Shown in pieces: positions 34,285-43,726 of a DNA stretch of 64,000 nt. A program made the translations under genes and the position numbers. The DNA lies in assembly GCF_900205925.1 (NCBI RefSeq), contig NZ_OAOD01000012.1:41442-105441 (forward strand), in the 5' to 3' direction. Position 1 is the first letter of the stretch. Each line of letters opens with the position of its first letter. The notes below the pieces were generated by a model, which was not told where the DNA came from, did no database searches, and saw nothing but the letters and a program-made list of their open reading frames with translations. This DNA is from Clostridium peptidivorans. GTDB lineage: Bacteria > Bacillota > Clostridia > Clostridiales > Clostridiaceae.

Positions 34285-34557
34285 ATGAATGTGAAAGTTT
34301 GTGTAGGTTCAAACTGTACGCTGCTTGGAGCGATGAGTATTTTAGACCAAATTGAAGACTTAAATGACATTATTAATGAAGACTTAGATAACTATAATGT
34401 TGAAGAATTGGAAGTTGAAGTAGTCAAGTGTTTAGGATTTTGCAAAGGAACTAATAAAAAAATATCACCCGTAGTAGTTATAGATGACGAGCCAATATTT
34501 AATGCTACCAGTCAGATTGTAATGGAAAAAATTATCAACAAGGTAAGACGGAAATAA
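34285..34557 (+). CDS. Thioredoxin-like [2Fe-2S] ferredoxin (NuoE-like)
   Basis: The 90-residue protein carries four Cys in the NuoE/Hnd pattern: CVGSNC near residues 6-11 and CLGFC near 49-53. This is the thioredoxin-like [2Fe-2S] domain of NADH dehydrogenase or hydrogenase small subunits. It lies 27 bases upstream of the [FeFe] hydrogenase gene and probably serves as its electron carrier. TTGGAGGG precedes the ATG. Confidence 0.88.
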   Translation: MNVKVCVGSNCTLLGAMSILDQIEDLNDIINEDLDNYNVEELEVEVVKCLGFCKGTNKKISPVVVIDDEPIFNATSQIVMEKIINKVRRK

Positions 34558-34584
34558 AAGAAAACTACGGAGGAAAAATTTATT

Positions 34585-36090
34585 ATGAAAGAAAGCTATG
34601 TTAATCTAATTAATATTAGGAGAAAGGTATTTTCCACCATTGCCAAAATGGCATACGATGGTTCTGATTTAAGCGAATTAGAGAAAGCATCTTTTGAAAT
34701 TTTACCTAATGAGATAGGTATATATAGAGATAGTATATTTAGAGAAAGAGCAATAGTAGACGAGCGACTAAGACTAACAATGGGTTTAGATGCAAGAAAA
34801 CCAACTGAATATCACCGTGTTACTGATGGGATTTCCGAAGTAGATGTGGATAAAACTCAATTTGTTGAGCCTTTGGTAAATGTCATTACACATGCATGTG
34901 AAGCATGTCCGACTAAAGCCTTTTATGTAACAGACAATTGTCGAAAGTGCTTGGCTCATCCATGTACTAATGTATGTCCAACAAATGCAGTTTCTATAGG
35001 AAAGAACAGAGCAATTATTGATCAGGACAAATGTATTAAATGTGGTAGATGTAAGGAAACTTGCCCATATAGTGCAATTGTAAAATATGAAAGGCCTTGT
35101 GCCGCTGTATGTGGTGTTAATGCAATAGATAGTGATTATTTAGGAAGAGCTCAGATAAACAGAGACCGATGCGTATCCTGTGGAAGATGCATTACTCATT
35201 GTCCTTATGGAGCCATTGCAGATAAGTCTCAAATATATCAGCTAATCAAATCACTAAAGACTAATACTCATATGTATGCCATAATAGCTCCCTCATTTTT
35301 GGGACAGTTTGGACCATTAGCTTCCCCGGTTCAAATATTTGAGGGTATAAAACAGCTTGGCTTTAGAGATGTGGTAGAGGTAAGCTTGGGAGCTGATATT
35401 ACGACTCTTCACGAAGCAAAAGAATTTCTTGAAAAAGTACCGAATGATATTCCTTATATGGGAACAAGTTGTTGTAATTCTTGGACTTTAATGGTTAAAA
35501 AGCTATTTCCCGATCAATACGAATATATATCTGACTCTGCTTCTCCGATGGTTGAGACTGCAAAGCATATTAAGAAAATTGACCCAGATGCAAACATAAC
35601 ATTTATAGGACCTTGTATTTCTAAGAAATTAGAAGCATTAAGAGAAGATGTTAAGGACTACGTACATTTTGTAATAACCTTTGAGGAACTTATGGGTATG
35701 TTTGTTGCCAAGGGAATAGAATTATCAGAAATAGAAGTATCTAAAGAAATACAGGATGCTTCAACATTAGGTCGAGGATATGCTATAGCAGGGGGAGTAG
35801 CTGAAGCAGTAAAAAAGACTGCTTTGATTATTGATCCTTCAAGGGAAATTAATATAGAAGGTGTATCAACTTTACATGAATGTGTAAAACTTATAAAGGT
35901 AGCAAAATCTGGAAAAAAGAATGGATATTTGCTTGAAGGTATGGCATGTCCCGGTGGTTGTATTGCTGGACCGGGAACAATAGCATCGATGAATAGAGTT
36001 AAAAAGGCAGTAATAAATTTTAAAAATGAGTCGGAATACAAAACTCCATTTGATAATGATATTATTGATAAAAAATTAAGAAATAAATAA
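34585..36090 (+). CDS. [FeFe] hydrogenase catalytic protein (group-B-like)
   Basis: The 501-residue iron-only hydrogenase has an N-terminal part with Fe-S clusters: CRKCLAHPCTNVCP near residues 118-131, CIKCGRCKETCP near 151-162, then CVSCGRCITHCP near 198-209. An H-cluster domain follows with TSCCNSW (in place of TSCCPxW), GPCISKK and 'EGMACPGGCIAG'. The cluster-binding Cys are all present; Asn replacing Pro in the first motif suits the group-B branch. It produces or oxidises H2 in the cytosol with ferredoxin. It forms a pair with the small 2Fe-2S gene upstream. The HydEFG maturases are not in the window. Confidence 0.87.
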   Translation: MKESYVNLINIRRKVFSTIAKMAYDGSDLSELEKASFEILPNEIGIYRDSIFRERAIVDERLRLTMGLDARKPTEYHRVTDGISEVDVDKTQFVEPLVNVITHACEACPTKAFYVTDNCRKCLAHPCTNVCPTNAVSIGKNRAIIDQDKCIKCGRCKETCPYSAIVKYERPCAAVCGVNAIDSDYLGRAQINRDRCVSCGRCITHCPYGAIADKSQIYQLIKSLKTNTHMYAIIAPSFLGQFGPLASPVQIFEGIKQLGFRDVVEVSLGADITTLHEAKEFLEKVPNDIPYMGTSCCNSWTLMVKKLFPDQYEYISDSASPMVETAKHIKKIDPDANITFIGPCISKKLEALREDVKDYVHFVITFEELMGMFVAKGIELSEIEVSKEIQDASTLGRGYAIAGGVAEAVKKTALIIDPSREINIEGVSTLHECVKLIKVAKSGKKNGYLLEGMACPGGCIAGPGTIASMNRVKKAVINFKNESEYKTPFDNDIIDKKLRNK

Positions 36091-36130
36091 AATGTCATAG
36101 TTTAAGAACTTGCCTATAAATATATAAATA

Positions 36131-36186
36131 AAATATAAGGTTCATATTAATGTAGCTTAGTATACATTAATATGAACCTTATATTT
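36131..36186. terminator. Strong bidirectional terminator after the hydrogenase
   Basis: A 24-bp perfect stem (36131-36154 with 36163-36186) lies between the hydrogenase gene and the convergent L,D-transpeptidase gene. Confidence 0.9.
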
Positions 36187-36255
36187 TATTCTGCAGGAAA
36201 ATTATATTTTATTATAACATCACCTTTATTAAAAACTTCTATACTGTTTAAAAGG

Positions 36256-36675
36256 TTACTGATTAATAATTTGTACCGGTGTTCCAATGGAAACCTTATT
36301 AAAAATCTCTAGCACATCTTTATTATACATTCTTATACAGCCGTGAGATGCTCTTGTTCCAATAGATGCTGGATTATTTGTTCCATGTATTCCATAGTGA
36401 GGGATGCTTAATCCCATCCATCTAACTCCAAAGGGGCCGCCGGGATTTACAATTTTATTTACTATTGTAAAATTTCCTAAGGGGGTAGGAGTGGAAGGTT
36501 TTCCAACAGCTACAGGATATGTTTTAACTACATTATTACCGGAGTATAAAGTTAAGGTGAGATTTTTTGTATTAATTACAATTCCATAGTTCCCTTGCCT
36601 ATAGCTTGATTGAGCTCTGAAATAAGAATTTTCTTCTGAAAATTGACTACCCATAATATAAGGGCAAATAAACAT
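36256..36675 (-). CDS. L,D-transpeptidase (YkuD domain)
   Basis: The 139-residue protein has the YkuD fold: an opening strand '[20 protein letters not shown]' in parts, '[13 protein letters not shown]', GIHGTNNP with the first catalytic His, and SHGCIRMYN with the catalytic Cys near 114. It cross-links peptidoglycan (3-3 bonds) or attaches proteins to it. No classical signal peptide is seen, so how it leaves the cell is unclear; short clostridial and spore-associated YkuD proteins share this form. GGAGG lies 7 bases before the ATG. A truncated duplicate lies at 33726. Confidence 0.9.
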   Translation of the reverse strand: MFICPYIMGSQFSEENSYFRAQSSYRQGNYGIVINTKNLTLTLYSGNNVVKTYPVAVGKPSTPTPLGNFTIVNKIVNPGGPFGVRWMGLSIPHYGIHGTNNPASIGTRASHGCIRMYNKDVLEIFNKVSIGTPVQIINQ

Positions 36676-36817
36676 AAGGTAACCTCCAATAAATATTACA
36701 TAAGTATTATATTCATGACTATTGAAATAAGTTAATGAATATTAACATACAATATATGGAAATAATGTAAATAATATTATATAATATTTATAAAAGTTAA
36801 AGTTGTGGGGTGATATT

Positions 36818-37135
36818 ATGAAAAGCACTGTTAAAGATGTAGGTATTGGAAGTATATCTATATTTTTATTTATATTGTCTATAGGTTTTTCGCTAAGTTT
36901 TAAGGGGGCTCCCGCAGTTGGTGACTTGGTTTTACAATCAATAGGATTAAGAGCTTGGTCCAATGAATATGGAGGACTTCATTATACGATACTTTATTCA
37001 TTAGGCATGCTTTATTTATCCTGGCTTATAGGAAACAGCTTTCCAAATCACTTATGGGCTTCTATGGGCAGAAAACTATCCATAGCTGTAAGTCTGTGTA
37101 TAACTGCATTAATACTTGTAACCACTTCAATATGA
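36818..37135 (+). CDS. Small membrane protein of unknown function
   Basis: The 105-residue product has three hydrophobic helices (about residues 10-28, 56-72 and 84-103). No family is recognised. The frame could extend to TTG 36803, but ATG 36818 has GGGGTGA upstream at suitable distance. It is a single gene. The gap to 37315 shows no clear signal. Confidence 0.6.
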   Translation: MKSTVKDVGIGSISIFLFILSIGFSLSFKGAPAVGDLVLQSIGLRAWSNEYGGLHYTILYSLGMLYLSWLIGNSFPNHLWASMGRKLSIAVSLCITALILVTTSI

Positions 37136-37314
37136 TACACTAAAAATGGCTTTCATTTGAAATGAGTTGAGTTAGTGATGTATAATAGCCATATAATACT
37201 TTATTATTTGGTTAATCAACAGTTTATGTGAAAGTTTTCCTATGTAGAGCTTTTGCAAATCTATTCACTGTTAATCATTAGAAAAAGAATTAAGGGGATA
37301 AAAGGGGGATAAAA

Positions 37315-38469
37315 ATGTTAATTAAAAATGGAAAGATAATTACCATCACAGGTAAAACTTATGAAAATGGATGTATACTAATGAAAGATGGTAAGATAAT
37401 AGAAATATCAGAACATATAGAAGAAAAGGACGAAAGAGTTATAGATGCAAAAGGGGGCTGGGTTATTCCTGGCATAATTGATGCTCACTGTCACGTTGGA
37501 ATGTTTGAAGAAGGAATTGGATTTGAGGGAAGTGACGGAAATGAAGCTACAGACCCGATAACTCCGCATCTTAGAGCAATAGATGCAGTAAATCCTATGG
37601 ATAGTGCTTTTGAGGATGCGAGAAACTCTGGAATAACTACAGTTATGACAGGACCTGGAAGTGCAAATGTAATAGGTGGGCAGTTTGTAGTTATGAAAAC
37701 TCATGGAGTGTGTATTGATGATATGGTTATAAAGGATTCAGCAGCTATGAAAATAGCCTTTGGTGAAAATCCTAAAAGAGTATATCATGGTAAAGGAAAG
37801 ACTCCATCTACAAGAATGGCCACAGCAGGACTTTTAAGGGAAACCTTAGTTAAGGCTAAAAATTACATGGGAAAAAAGAATTCTGCAAAGATTAAAGGAG
37901 ACAGCTTTGAAGTAGATCTTAAGATGGAAGCATTAATACCTGTACTTCAAAAGAAAATACCTCTTAAAGCACATGCACATAGAGCAGATGACATATTGAC
38001 TGCTATAAGAATAGCAAAGGAATTTGATGTAAATTTAACTTTGGAGCACTGTACTGAGGGAGAATTTATAGCTAAATATATAAATGAGGCTAATGTATCT
38101 GCAGTAGTAGGACCAACTTTGACCTCTAAAACAAAAGTAGAAACTCGAAATAAGTCCTTTAAAACTCCGGGGGTTTTACATAAAGCAGGAGTTAAAGTAG
38201 CTATAATGACAGATCATCCTGTAATACCTATTCAATATTTACCTTTATGTGCAGGAATTGCAGCTAAAGAGGGACTTGGAATAGATGAAGCGCTAAAGGC
38301 TATCACAATAAATGCAGCTGAAATAGCAGGAGTAGATGATAAAATCGGAAGTATAGAAATAGGAAAAGATGCAGATATAGCTATCTTTGACGGTAATCCA
38401 TTAGAAGTATTTACAAATACCCTTTATACTATAATAAATGGAGAAGTTGTATACGAAAAAGAAAATTAA
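37315..38469 (+). CDS. Amidohydrolase (metal-dependent, imidazolonepropionase/dihydroorotase-like)
   Basis: The 384-residue protein is a TIM-barrel amidohydrolase. The HCHVG metal motif lies near residues 57-61 and 'MTGPGSANVIGGQ' near residues 112-124. 'KAHAHRADDI' near residues 220-229 supplies further metal ligands, 'EHCTEGE' near residues 244-250 adds another His, and 'MTDHPVIP' near residues 299-306 gives the late Asp. The family hydrolyses cyclic amides, imidazolones or similar rings; the substrate is not evident. A ribosome site GGGGG lies upstream. Single-gene unit. Confidence 0.87.
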   Translation: MLIKNGKIITITGKTYENGCILMKDGKIIEISEHIEEKDERVIDAKGGWVIPGIIDAHCHVGMFEEGIGFEGSDGNEATDPITPHLRAIDAVNPMDSAFEDARNSGITTVMTGPGSANVIGGQFVVMKTHGVCIDDMVIKDSAAMKIAFGENPKRVYHGKGKTPSTRMATAGLLRETLVKAKNYMGKKNSAKIKGDSFEVDLKMEALIPVLQKKIPLKAHAHRADDILTAIRIAKEFDVNLTLEHCTEGEFIAKYINEANVSAVVGPTLTSKTKVETRNKSFKTPGVLHKAGVKVAIMTDHPVIPIQYLPLCAGIAAKEGLGIDEALKAITINAAEIAGVDDKIGSIEIGKDADIAIFDGNPLEVFTNTLYTIINGEVVYEKEN

Positions 38470-38559
38470 TAGCTAAACTTAATAGAGTTAATACTGGATA
38501 CTTAAAGTATTCAGTATTAACATAAAATTTAAAATGTGAATGGAAAAGAGGATTACATA

Positions 38560-40359
38560 ATGGCTGCTTATGAAAAAAGAAAAGCTAGGTATGAAAAGCT
38601 ACTTATAAAGCAAAGACAGCTTGTAAACTTTATAAGTTCTTTAAGAATTATTGTATTTGTAGCTGGGATATTTTTTACAATGTATCTTTACTACAAACTT
38701 AGAAGTGAATACATATCTACTATTGTATTTTTAGTTTCAGGTATAGCCTTTGGAATATTAATATATTGGCATGATAAGGTTATAACTTATAAGAATACCT
38801 TGGAAAATATATACATATTAAATGACAAAGGAACAAAAAGAATAAGTGATAAATGGAGAGAGTTTGAGGATAAGGGAGAGGAGTTTATAAATACAGAGCA
38901 CCCTTATACTTATGATCTAGACATATTTGGTAAAAGTTCATTGTTTCAAAAGATAAATGAAACTAATACTTTTTTGGGAAGAAAAAGATTAGCAGCGGTG
39001 CTTTCAGGATTGAATTTTTCAACTAAAGAGTTATATGAAAGGCAAGAAGCCATTAAGGAGTTAAGTAAGAAAATTGGGTTTAGAGAAAGATTTATAAGCG
39101 AATCTATGATAAACAAAGGAACGTATAAGGACCCAGAAGAACTTTTTAAATGGGGAAAAGAAAAAATGCCCATATATGAAAATATGGCTATATTCATAGG
39201 CACTAGAATAATCTCAATAGTTTCAGTAGTTCTTATAATAATATTTTTTATGGGAATAGTTCCTTATAGAATGCCGCTTACAGCATTATTAATTGAAGGA
39301 TTATTACTTTTACCTGGCAGAGATAAAAGAGGTGAGGCATTAGGCACTGTATACAGATATAAAAAAAATATAAGAAATTATTATAATTTAATTGCTCTTT
39401 TAGAAAAACAAAATTTTAAATCTCCTTATTTAAAAGAGCTAAAAGAAAAATTAAAAGAAAATAATAGTACAGCAACCAAAGCAATAGATGAGTTTTATAA
39501 AATTTCCAGCCTTACAGGGGATAGAGCTAACATGGTGTATATGCCTATAAATATAATTTTCCTTCTAGATTATTATATAATATTTCGTCTTGAAAGGTGG
39601 AAATCTAACTCAGGAGAAAAACTTCAGGATTGGTTTGAAGCAATTGCAGAGCTTGAGGCTTTAATGAGTTTAGCACTTCTTTGCTATGAAAATGAAACTT
39701 GGACTATGCCAGAATTTAAGGAGGAAGGGCTTTTATTTGAAGGTGAAAATATAGCACATCCTCTTCTAAGTAATAATAGGATTTCAAATGATGTAAAAAT
39801 AAATGATAAAAATAAGATACTTCTAATAACGGGATCTAATATGTCAGGAAAAAGTACTTTCTTAAGAACTGTAGGAATAAATACAGTACTCGCTTATACA
39901 GGAGCACCTATTTGTGGAGAAAGGCTTATAGTAAGCCCAATGAAAATATATACCTGTATGAGAATAAGTGATAATTTAGAAAAAAACATATCATCTTTTT
40001 ATGGAGAACTTCTTAGAATAAATATCATAGTAAAGGCAGTAGAACAAAAGGAACCTATACTCTTTTTATTGGACGAAATATTTAAAGGCACTAACTCATT
40101 GGATAGACATACCGGTGCTAAAATTCTTATAAATAAAATGAGTAAAGAAAATGCAATAGGCCTTGTGTCAACCCATGATTTAGAGTTAGGAGATTTAGAA
40201 AAAAGCAATAGAGTTGTAAAAAACTATAATTTTAGAGAGTACTATAGTGAAGGTAAAATACATTTTGACTATAAACTAAGAGAAGGAATATCAAAAACAA
40301 GAAATGCAATGTATCTTATGAAACTTGCAGGTATAGATGCAGAAGAAAGTGATTTATAA
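38560..40359 (+). CDS. MutS-family ATPase with membrane helices and no mismatch-recognition domain
   Basis: The 599-residue protein has two N-terminal membrane helices (about residues 27-45 and 50-68) and another pair near 215-250. The MutS core and ATPase domain follow: Walker A 'TGSNMSGKSTFLRT' near residue 428, Walker B 'LFLLDEIFKGTN' near 505, and 'LVSTHDLELG' near 537. There is no MutS domain I for mismatch recognition and no Smr domain, so it is not a classical repair enzyme. The role is unknown, possibly acting on DNA at the membrane. ATG 38560 is preferred to GTG 38536 because AGAGG fits it. Confidence 0.85.
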   Translation: MAAYEKRKARYEKLLIKQRQLVNFISSLRIIVFVAGIFFTMYLYYKLRSEYISTIVFLVSGIAFGILIYWHDKVITYKNTLENIYILNDKGTKRISDKWREFEDKGEEFINTEHPYTYDLDIFGKSSLFQKINETNTFLGRKRLAAVLSGLNFSTKELYERQEAIKELSKKIGFRERFISESMINKGTYKDPEELFKWGKEKMPIYENMAIFIGTRIISIVSVVLIIIFFMGIVPYRMPLTALLIEGLLLLPGRDKRGEALGTVYRYKKNIRNYYNLIALLEKQNFKSPYLKELKEKLKENNSTATKAIDEFYKISSLTGDRANMVYMPINIIFLLDYYIIFRLERWKSNSGEKLQDWFEAIAELEALMSLALLCYENETWTMPEFKEEGLLFEGENIAHPLLSNNRISNDVKINDKNKILLITGSNMSGKSTFLRTVGINTVLAYTGAPICGERLIVSPMKIYTCMRISDNLEKNISSFYGELLRINIIVKAVEQKEPILFLLDEIFKGTNSLDRHTGAKILINKMSKENAIGLVSTHDLELGDLEKSNRVVKNYNFREYYSEGKIHFDYKLREGISKTRNAMYLMKLAGIDAEESDL

Positions 40360-40384
40360 GCACATACTTTAAGTATGTGCTTAT
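40356..40384 (+). terminator. Terminator of the MutS-like gene
   Basis: A 14-bp stem (40356-40369 with 40371-40384) overlaps the stop codon and runs into a T tract. Confidence 0.88.
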
Positions 40385-40622
40385 TTTTATTAGTAAAATT
40401 CAGATATACTAATTTATAAAAAAGACATGGTCAGAATATATCTGGTTTTTAGCACATATAATTAATAGGTAAAAATTTTAAATTGCAAGAATATTCCTGC
40501 ATAATAAGTTATGTAAAGTAACAAATATGGAAGGAATTTTCAGTGAAATATTGAATTAGTATTATGGGGCAATATTTCAATAAATTTAAAGTATGCTGAG
40601 TTATAAATTGGGGGAATAAATT

Positions 40623-41273
40623 ATGAAAAGTGCTATGTTAGATTCCTATGAGCCTAAACACGGGGAAGCATTAAGAATAATTCCTAAAGCACAGAGGGAG
40701 CAAGCTATAAAAAGAGCAGGATATAATACATTTCTTCTAAAGCCAAGGGAAGTATATATAGATTTATTGATATATAATAAAGTAAATAATAATAAATTTA
40801 AACAAGATATATTAAATGATAAAAGTTCAAATTGTAACTATGATAAATATAGATTAGAGCAAGTAGAATATCTTATAGAAAGACTTGAAAAGGCTTCAAT
40901 ACCTATAATAAATTCCGGTGGAGGTCAAGCGGTTTTTTTAGACGCCAAAAGGTTTTTACCAAGCATTCCTGAGTCCCAGTTTCCAGCACAATCACTTTCA
41001 GCAGCATTATATGTAGATTCAGGAGTAAGGGGCATGGAAAGAGGAATAGTTTTTGCAGGAAGAGACAGTAAAACAGGAAAAGACCGTATCCCAAAGCTTG
41101 AGCTTGTAAAGCTTACTATTCCACAAAGAATTTATACCTATGCCCATTTAGATTATGTAGCTGAAGCCATAATATCTTTATATAAAAAGAGAAATGAAAT
41201 CAAAGGGCTTAAATGGGAGTATGAACCTAAAATTTTAAGATTTTTTACAGGTAGATTTGCTTTAATAGAATAA
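40623..41273 (+). pseudogene. Internally deleted tryptophanase / tyrosine phenol-lyase (beta-eliminating lyase)
   Basis: The 216-codon frame joins the two ends of a 460-475 residue PLP enzyme. Residues 17-50 match the N-terminal part of tryptophanases (ALRIIPKAQREQAIKRAGYN, then FLLKPREVYIDLL). Residues 95-216 match the C-terminal domain (GGGQAVFLDAKRFLP, ESQFPAQSLSAALYVDSGVR, MERGIVFAGRD, then 'PKLELVKLTIPQRIYTYAHLDYVAEAI' in parts). The middle of about 250 residues, with the PLP Lys and the active site, is missing, and the joint at residues 53-75 is unrelated low-complexity sequence. It keeps an ATG with a weak GGGGG site. It cannot be an active lyase as it stands. Confidence 0.85.
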
Positions 41274-41291
41274 ACTTTAGAAGGTACACAT

Positions 41292-42890
41292 ATGAAAAGA
41301 GTAAGAGTAAAACTTAGAACAAAAATTAGTGCGTTAAATATAAGTGTTGTAGTTATTTCCCTAGTGATTACTATAGTTTTAATATATCAAATGAGGATGT
41401 CTTGGATAACAAAAGAGGCAGAAATTAACTTGATGAATATAAGTAAAATCATATCCAAATCACCATTTATAATTGATGGGTTAAAGAACAAAAAAGATTC
41501 AGATGAGATGCAAAGTTATGTGAAAGATATAGTAAAATCCGGTAAGGATGTAGACTCAATAAGTATAGTGGATTTAAATGGAAATACTTATGCTAATTCT
41601 GATTTTGAAAAAATGTATGACACCAGTGTTCAGGGAATATCAGAGTTAGCTTCCATACAAAATAAAGAAATTTTAGAGGATAAGGTAGAAAGCTTTGGAA
41701 AACTTATAATATCATTTGTTGTCATAAGGGATGATAAGAAAGACCCCATAGGTTTTATAATGGCAAAAGTATTAACTAATAATATTGAAATAGCTAAATA
41801 TGAAATAGTTATAACATTAATTCTTGTAATACTTTCAGGTTTACTTATAGGAAGTGTAGGTTCACTAATAATATCAAAGAGTGTAAAGGAATCACTTTTA
41901 GGATATGAAGCAGAGCAAATTTCTAAGCTGTTTATACAAAAGCAGGAGGTATTGGATTCTTTAGATGACGGTATAATTGCAGTGGATGAAAATTTTAAGG
42001 TAACTTTTTATAATAAGGGTGCGTTAAATATTCTCAAAATAGATGAAGATATAATAGGGGAAAAAATAATAAATATTATTTCAAATTCTAATCTCTATCA
42101 GGTATTTAAAGATGGTGAACCTCAATACAACAAAGAAATGATTATAAATAACACAATAGTTGTTACAAATAGAATTCCAATAAAAAGTAAAGAAAAAGTT
42201 ATAGGTGCAGTGGCGATATTTAGAGATAAAACTGAAGTTACAAGGCTTGCTGAGGAAGTAACAGGAGTAAGACAAGTAGTAGAAGCGCTAAGGGCTAATA
42301 ATCATGAATTTATGAATAAACTTCATGTTATTTTAGGGCTTATTCAAATAGGTGAAACTGATGAAGCTAAAAAATACATAATTAAGCAAACTAAGGAGCA
42401 GCAACAAAAGGTAAGTCTTGTTATGAATAAAATAGAAGATTCAACCATTGCAGCTCTTATTCTAGGTAAGATAAGCAGGGCAAAGGAAATGGGAGTAGAA
42501 CTTTATATCGATTCCAATAGTAACCTTAAAAAAAGAAAGGGAAGAATTAATAGTCATGCGTTAGTTACTATAATTGGCAATTTGCTTGAAAATGCTATAG
42601 AAGCAGTGAGCATAAGTGATAAAGAAAAGAAAGAAGTAAACATACTTATAAAGGAAGATTCATTTTGTATTTTAATAGATGTAAAAGATACAGGCACAGG
42701 AATATCTAAAGAAAATTTGTCCAATGTATTTAATAACGGATTTTCAACCAAAGGTGAAAACAGGGGAAAGGGCCTTGTACTTTTAAATCAAATTGTTGAA
42801 AATTTAAATGGCAAGGTAGAAGTTTTTTCTAATGTAAACGAAGGATGCCGGTTTAAGGTATGCATTACAAAGGAGGAAAAGGATGATTAA
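41292..42890 (+). CDS. DcuS/CitA-type sensor histidine kinase
   Basis: The 532-residue kinase has two membrane helices (about residues 12-32 and 174-196) around an extracellular PAS-like (Cache) sensor domain. A cytosolic PAS domain comes next near residues 217-310, and a DHp-type region with the phospho-His in 'EALRANNHEFMNKLHVILGLI' near 337. The HATPase domain follows with 'NLLENAIEAV', 'DTGTGI' and 'GFSTKGENRGKGL'. This layout fits sensors of citrate, malate or fumarate. It overlaps the response regulator gene by 8 bases and lies upstream of the dicarboxylate genes, which it presumably controls. Confidence 0.9.
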   Translation: MKRVRVKLRTKISALNISVVVISLVITIVLIYQMRMSWITKEAEINLMNISKIISKSPFIIDGLKNKKDSDEMQSYVKDIVKSGKDVDSISIVDLNGNTYANSDFEKMYDTSVQGISELASIQNKEILEDKVESFGKLIISFVVIRDDKKDPIGFIMAKVLTNNIEIAKYEIVITLILVILSGLLIGSVGSLIISKSVKESLLGYEAEQISKLFIQKQEVLDSLDDGIIAVDENFKVTFYNKGALNILKIDEDIIGEKIINIISNSNLYQVFKDGEPQYNKEMIINNTIVVTNRIPIKSKEKVIGAVAIFRDKTEVTRLAEEVTGVRQVVEALRANNHEFMNKLHVILGLIQIGETDEAKKYIIKQTKEQQQKVSLVMNKIEDSTIAALILGKISRAKEMGVELYIDSNSNLKKRKGRINSHALVTIIGNLLENAIEAVSISDKEKKEVNILIKEDSFCILIDVKDTGTGISKENLSNVFNNGFSTKGENRGKGLVLLNQIVENLNGKVEVFSNVNEGCRFKVCITKEEKDD

Positions 42891-43575
42891 CGTACTGATA
42901 GTAGAAGATGATCCGATGGTAGCACAAATAAATAAAAGATATACAGAAAGCATAGAGGGATTTAAAGTAGTTGGGGTTTGTAGTAATGGAAATGAAGCAT
43001 TAAACACAATAAAGACCAAACAAATGCAATTAGTTATACTAGACTTATATATGCCTAAAATGGATGGGATAGAATTCTTAAAAGAAATTAGAAAAGAACA
43101 TATAATGACAGATGTAATAATGGTAACAGCTGCACATGAAACAAATAAATTAAATGAAGTGCTAAAGCTTGGCGCTATAGATTATCTTGTAAAACCCTTT
43201 GAATATGAAAGGTTTAAGGAAGCATTAAATAAATTTAAATTAAGGTATGATCTCCTTCAGGAAAAATCTACTCTTAATCAAGAAGATATAGATAAAATAA
43301 CAAGTCAAAATTCCACAAGTTTAGGAGAAGACTTTCAAAAGGGAATAAATGAGAGAACTTTATATAGAATAAAAAAATTTATAAAGGATTATAAAGAGGA
43401 ATACTTTACTTCAGAAGAAATAGCTGAAGGAATGAAATTATCTAGAGTTACCATAAGAAGATACCTAGAATACATGTCATCCTTTGGTGATCTAATAAGA
43501 GATATAGAATACGGAGAAGTGGGAAGACCAAAGACTAAATATAAAGCTTCGATAGATAATAAATTAACAATATAG
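42883..43575 (+). CDS. DcuR/CitB-type response regulator
   Basis: The 230-residue protein has a receiver domain (Asp-Asp near 'VEDDPMV', phospho-acceptor Asp in LVILDLYMPKMDG near residue 54, Lys in YLVKPFEYERF). It also has a C-terminal DNA-binding domain with a helix-turn-helix near 180-205 ('TSEEIAEGMKLSRVTIRRYLEYM' in parts), as in DcuR and CitB. It is coupled to the kinase by an 8-base overlap. The probable target is the dicarboxylate operon 320 bases downstream. Confidence 0.9.
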   Translation: MINVLIVEDDPMVAQINKRYTESIEGFKVVGVCSNGNEALNTIKTKQMQLVILDLYMPKMDGIEFLKEIRKEHIMTDVIMVTAAHETNKLNEVLKLGAIDYLVKPFEYERFKEALNKFKLRYDLLQEKSTLNQEDIDKITSQNSTSLGEDFQKGINERTLYRIKKFIKDYKEEYFTSEEIAEGMKLSRVTIRRYLEYMSSFGDLIRDIEYGEVGRPKTKYKASIDNKLTI

Positions 43576-43612
43576 TAATACATAGAAAAAATTAGTGAAT
43601 GAGATATGCGTG

Positions 43613-43651
43613 AAAGTTGCAAATAGCTTATAGAAAGTCTTTTGTAACTTT
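43613..43651 (+). terminator. Terminator of the two-component system
   Basis: An 11-bp stem with one mismatch (43613-43623 with 43641-43651) is followed by a T-rich run. Confidence 0.7.
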
Positions 43652-43712
43652 TTATTTTTGCAAATATATAACTTTTTTAATTCATAACTAGTTTAAATTG
43701 ATAAAGTCTATG

Positions 43713-43726
43713 TGTAAACGTTAACG
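43713..43726 (+). promoter_or_regulatory. Candidate CcpA (cre) site and nearby palindrome upstream of the malic enzyme operon
   Basis: TGTAAACGTTAACG (43713-43726) fits the catabolite-response-element pattern bound by CcpA. A second inverted repeat around AATTGGCCAATT (43829-43842) lies about 50 bases before the start and could be a binding site for the DcuR-like regulator. Both are based on motif shape only. Confidence 0.45.

Noticed and set aside
40386..40622. Possible tna-type leader peptide and attenuator before the tryptophanase relic
   Set aside because: I found no short frame with a critical Trp codon and ribosome site; only a weak AGATATA/TATATCT pair is present.
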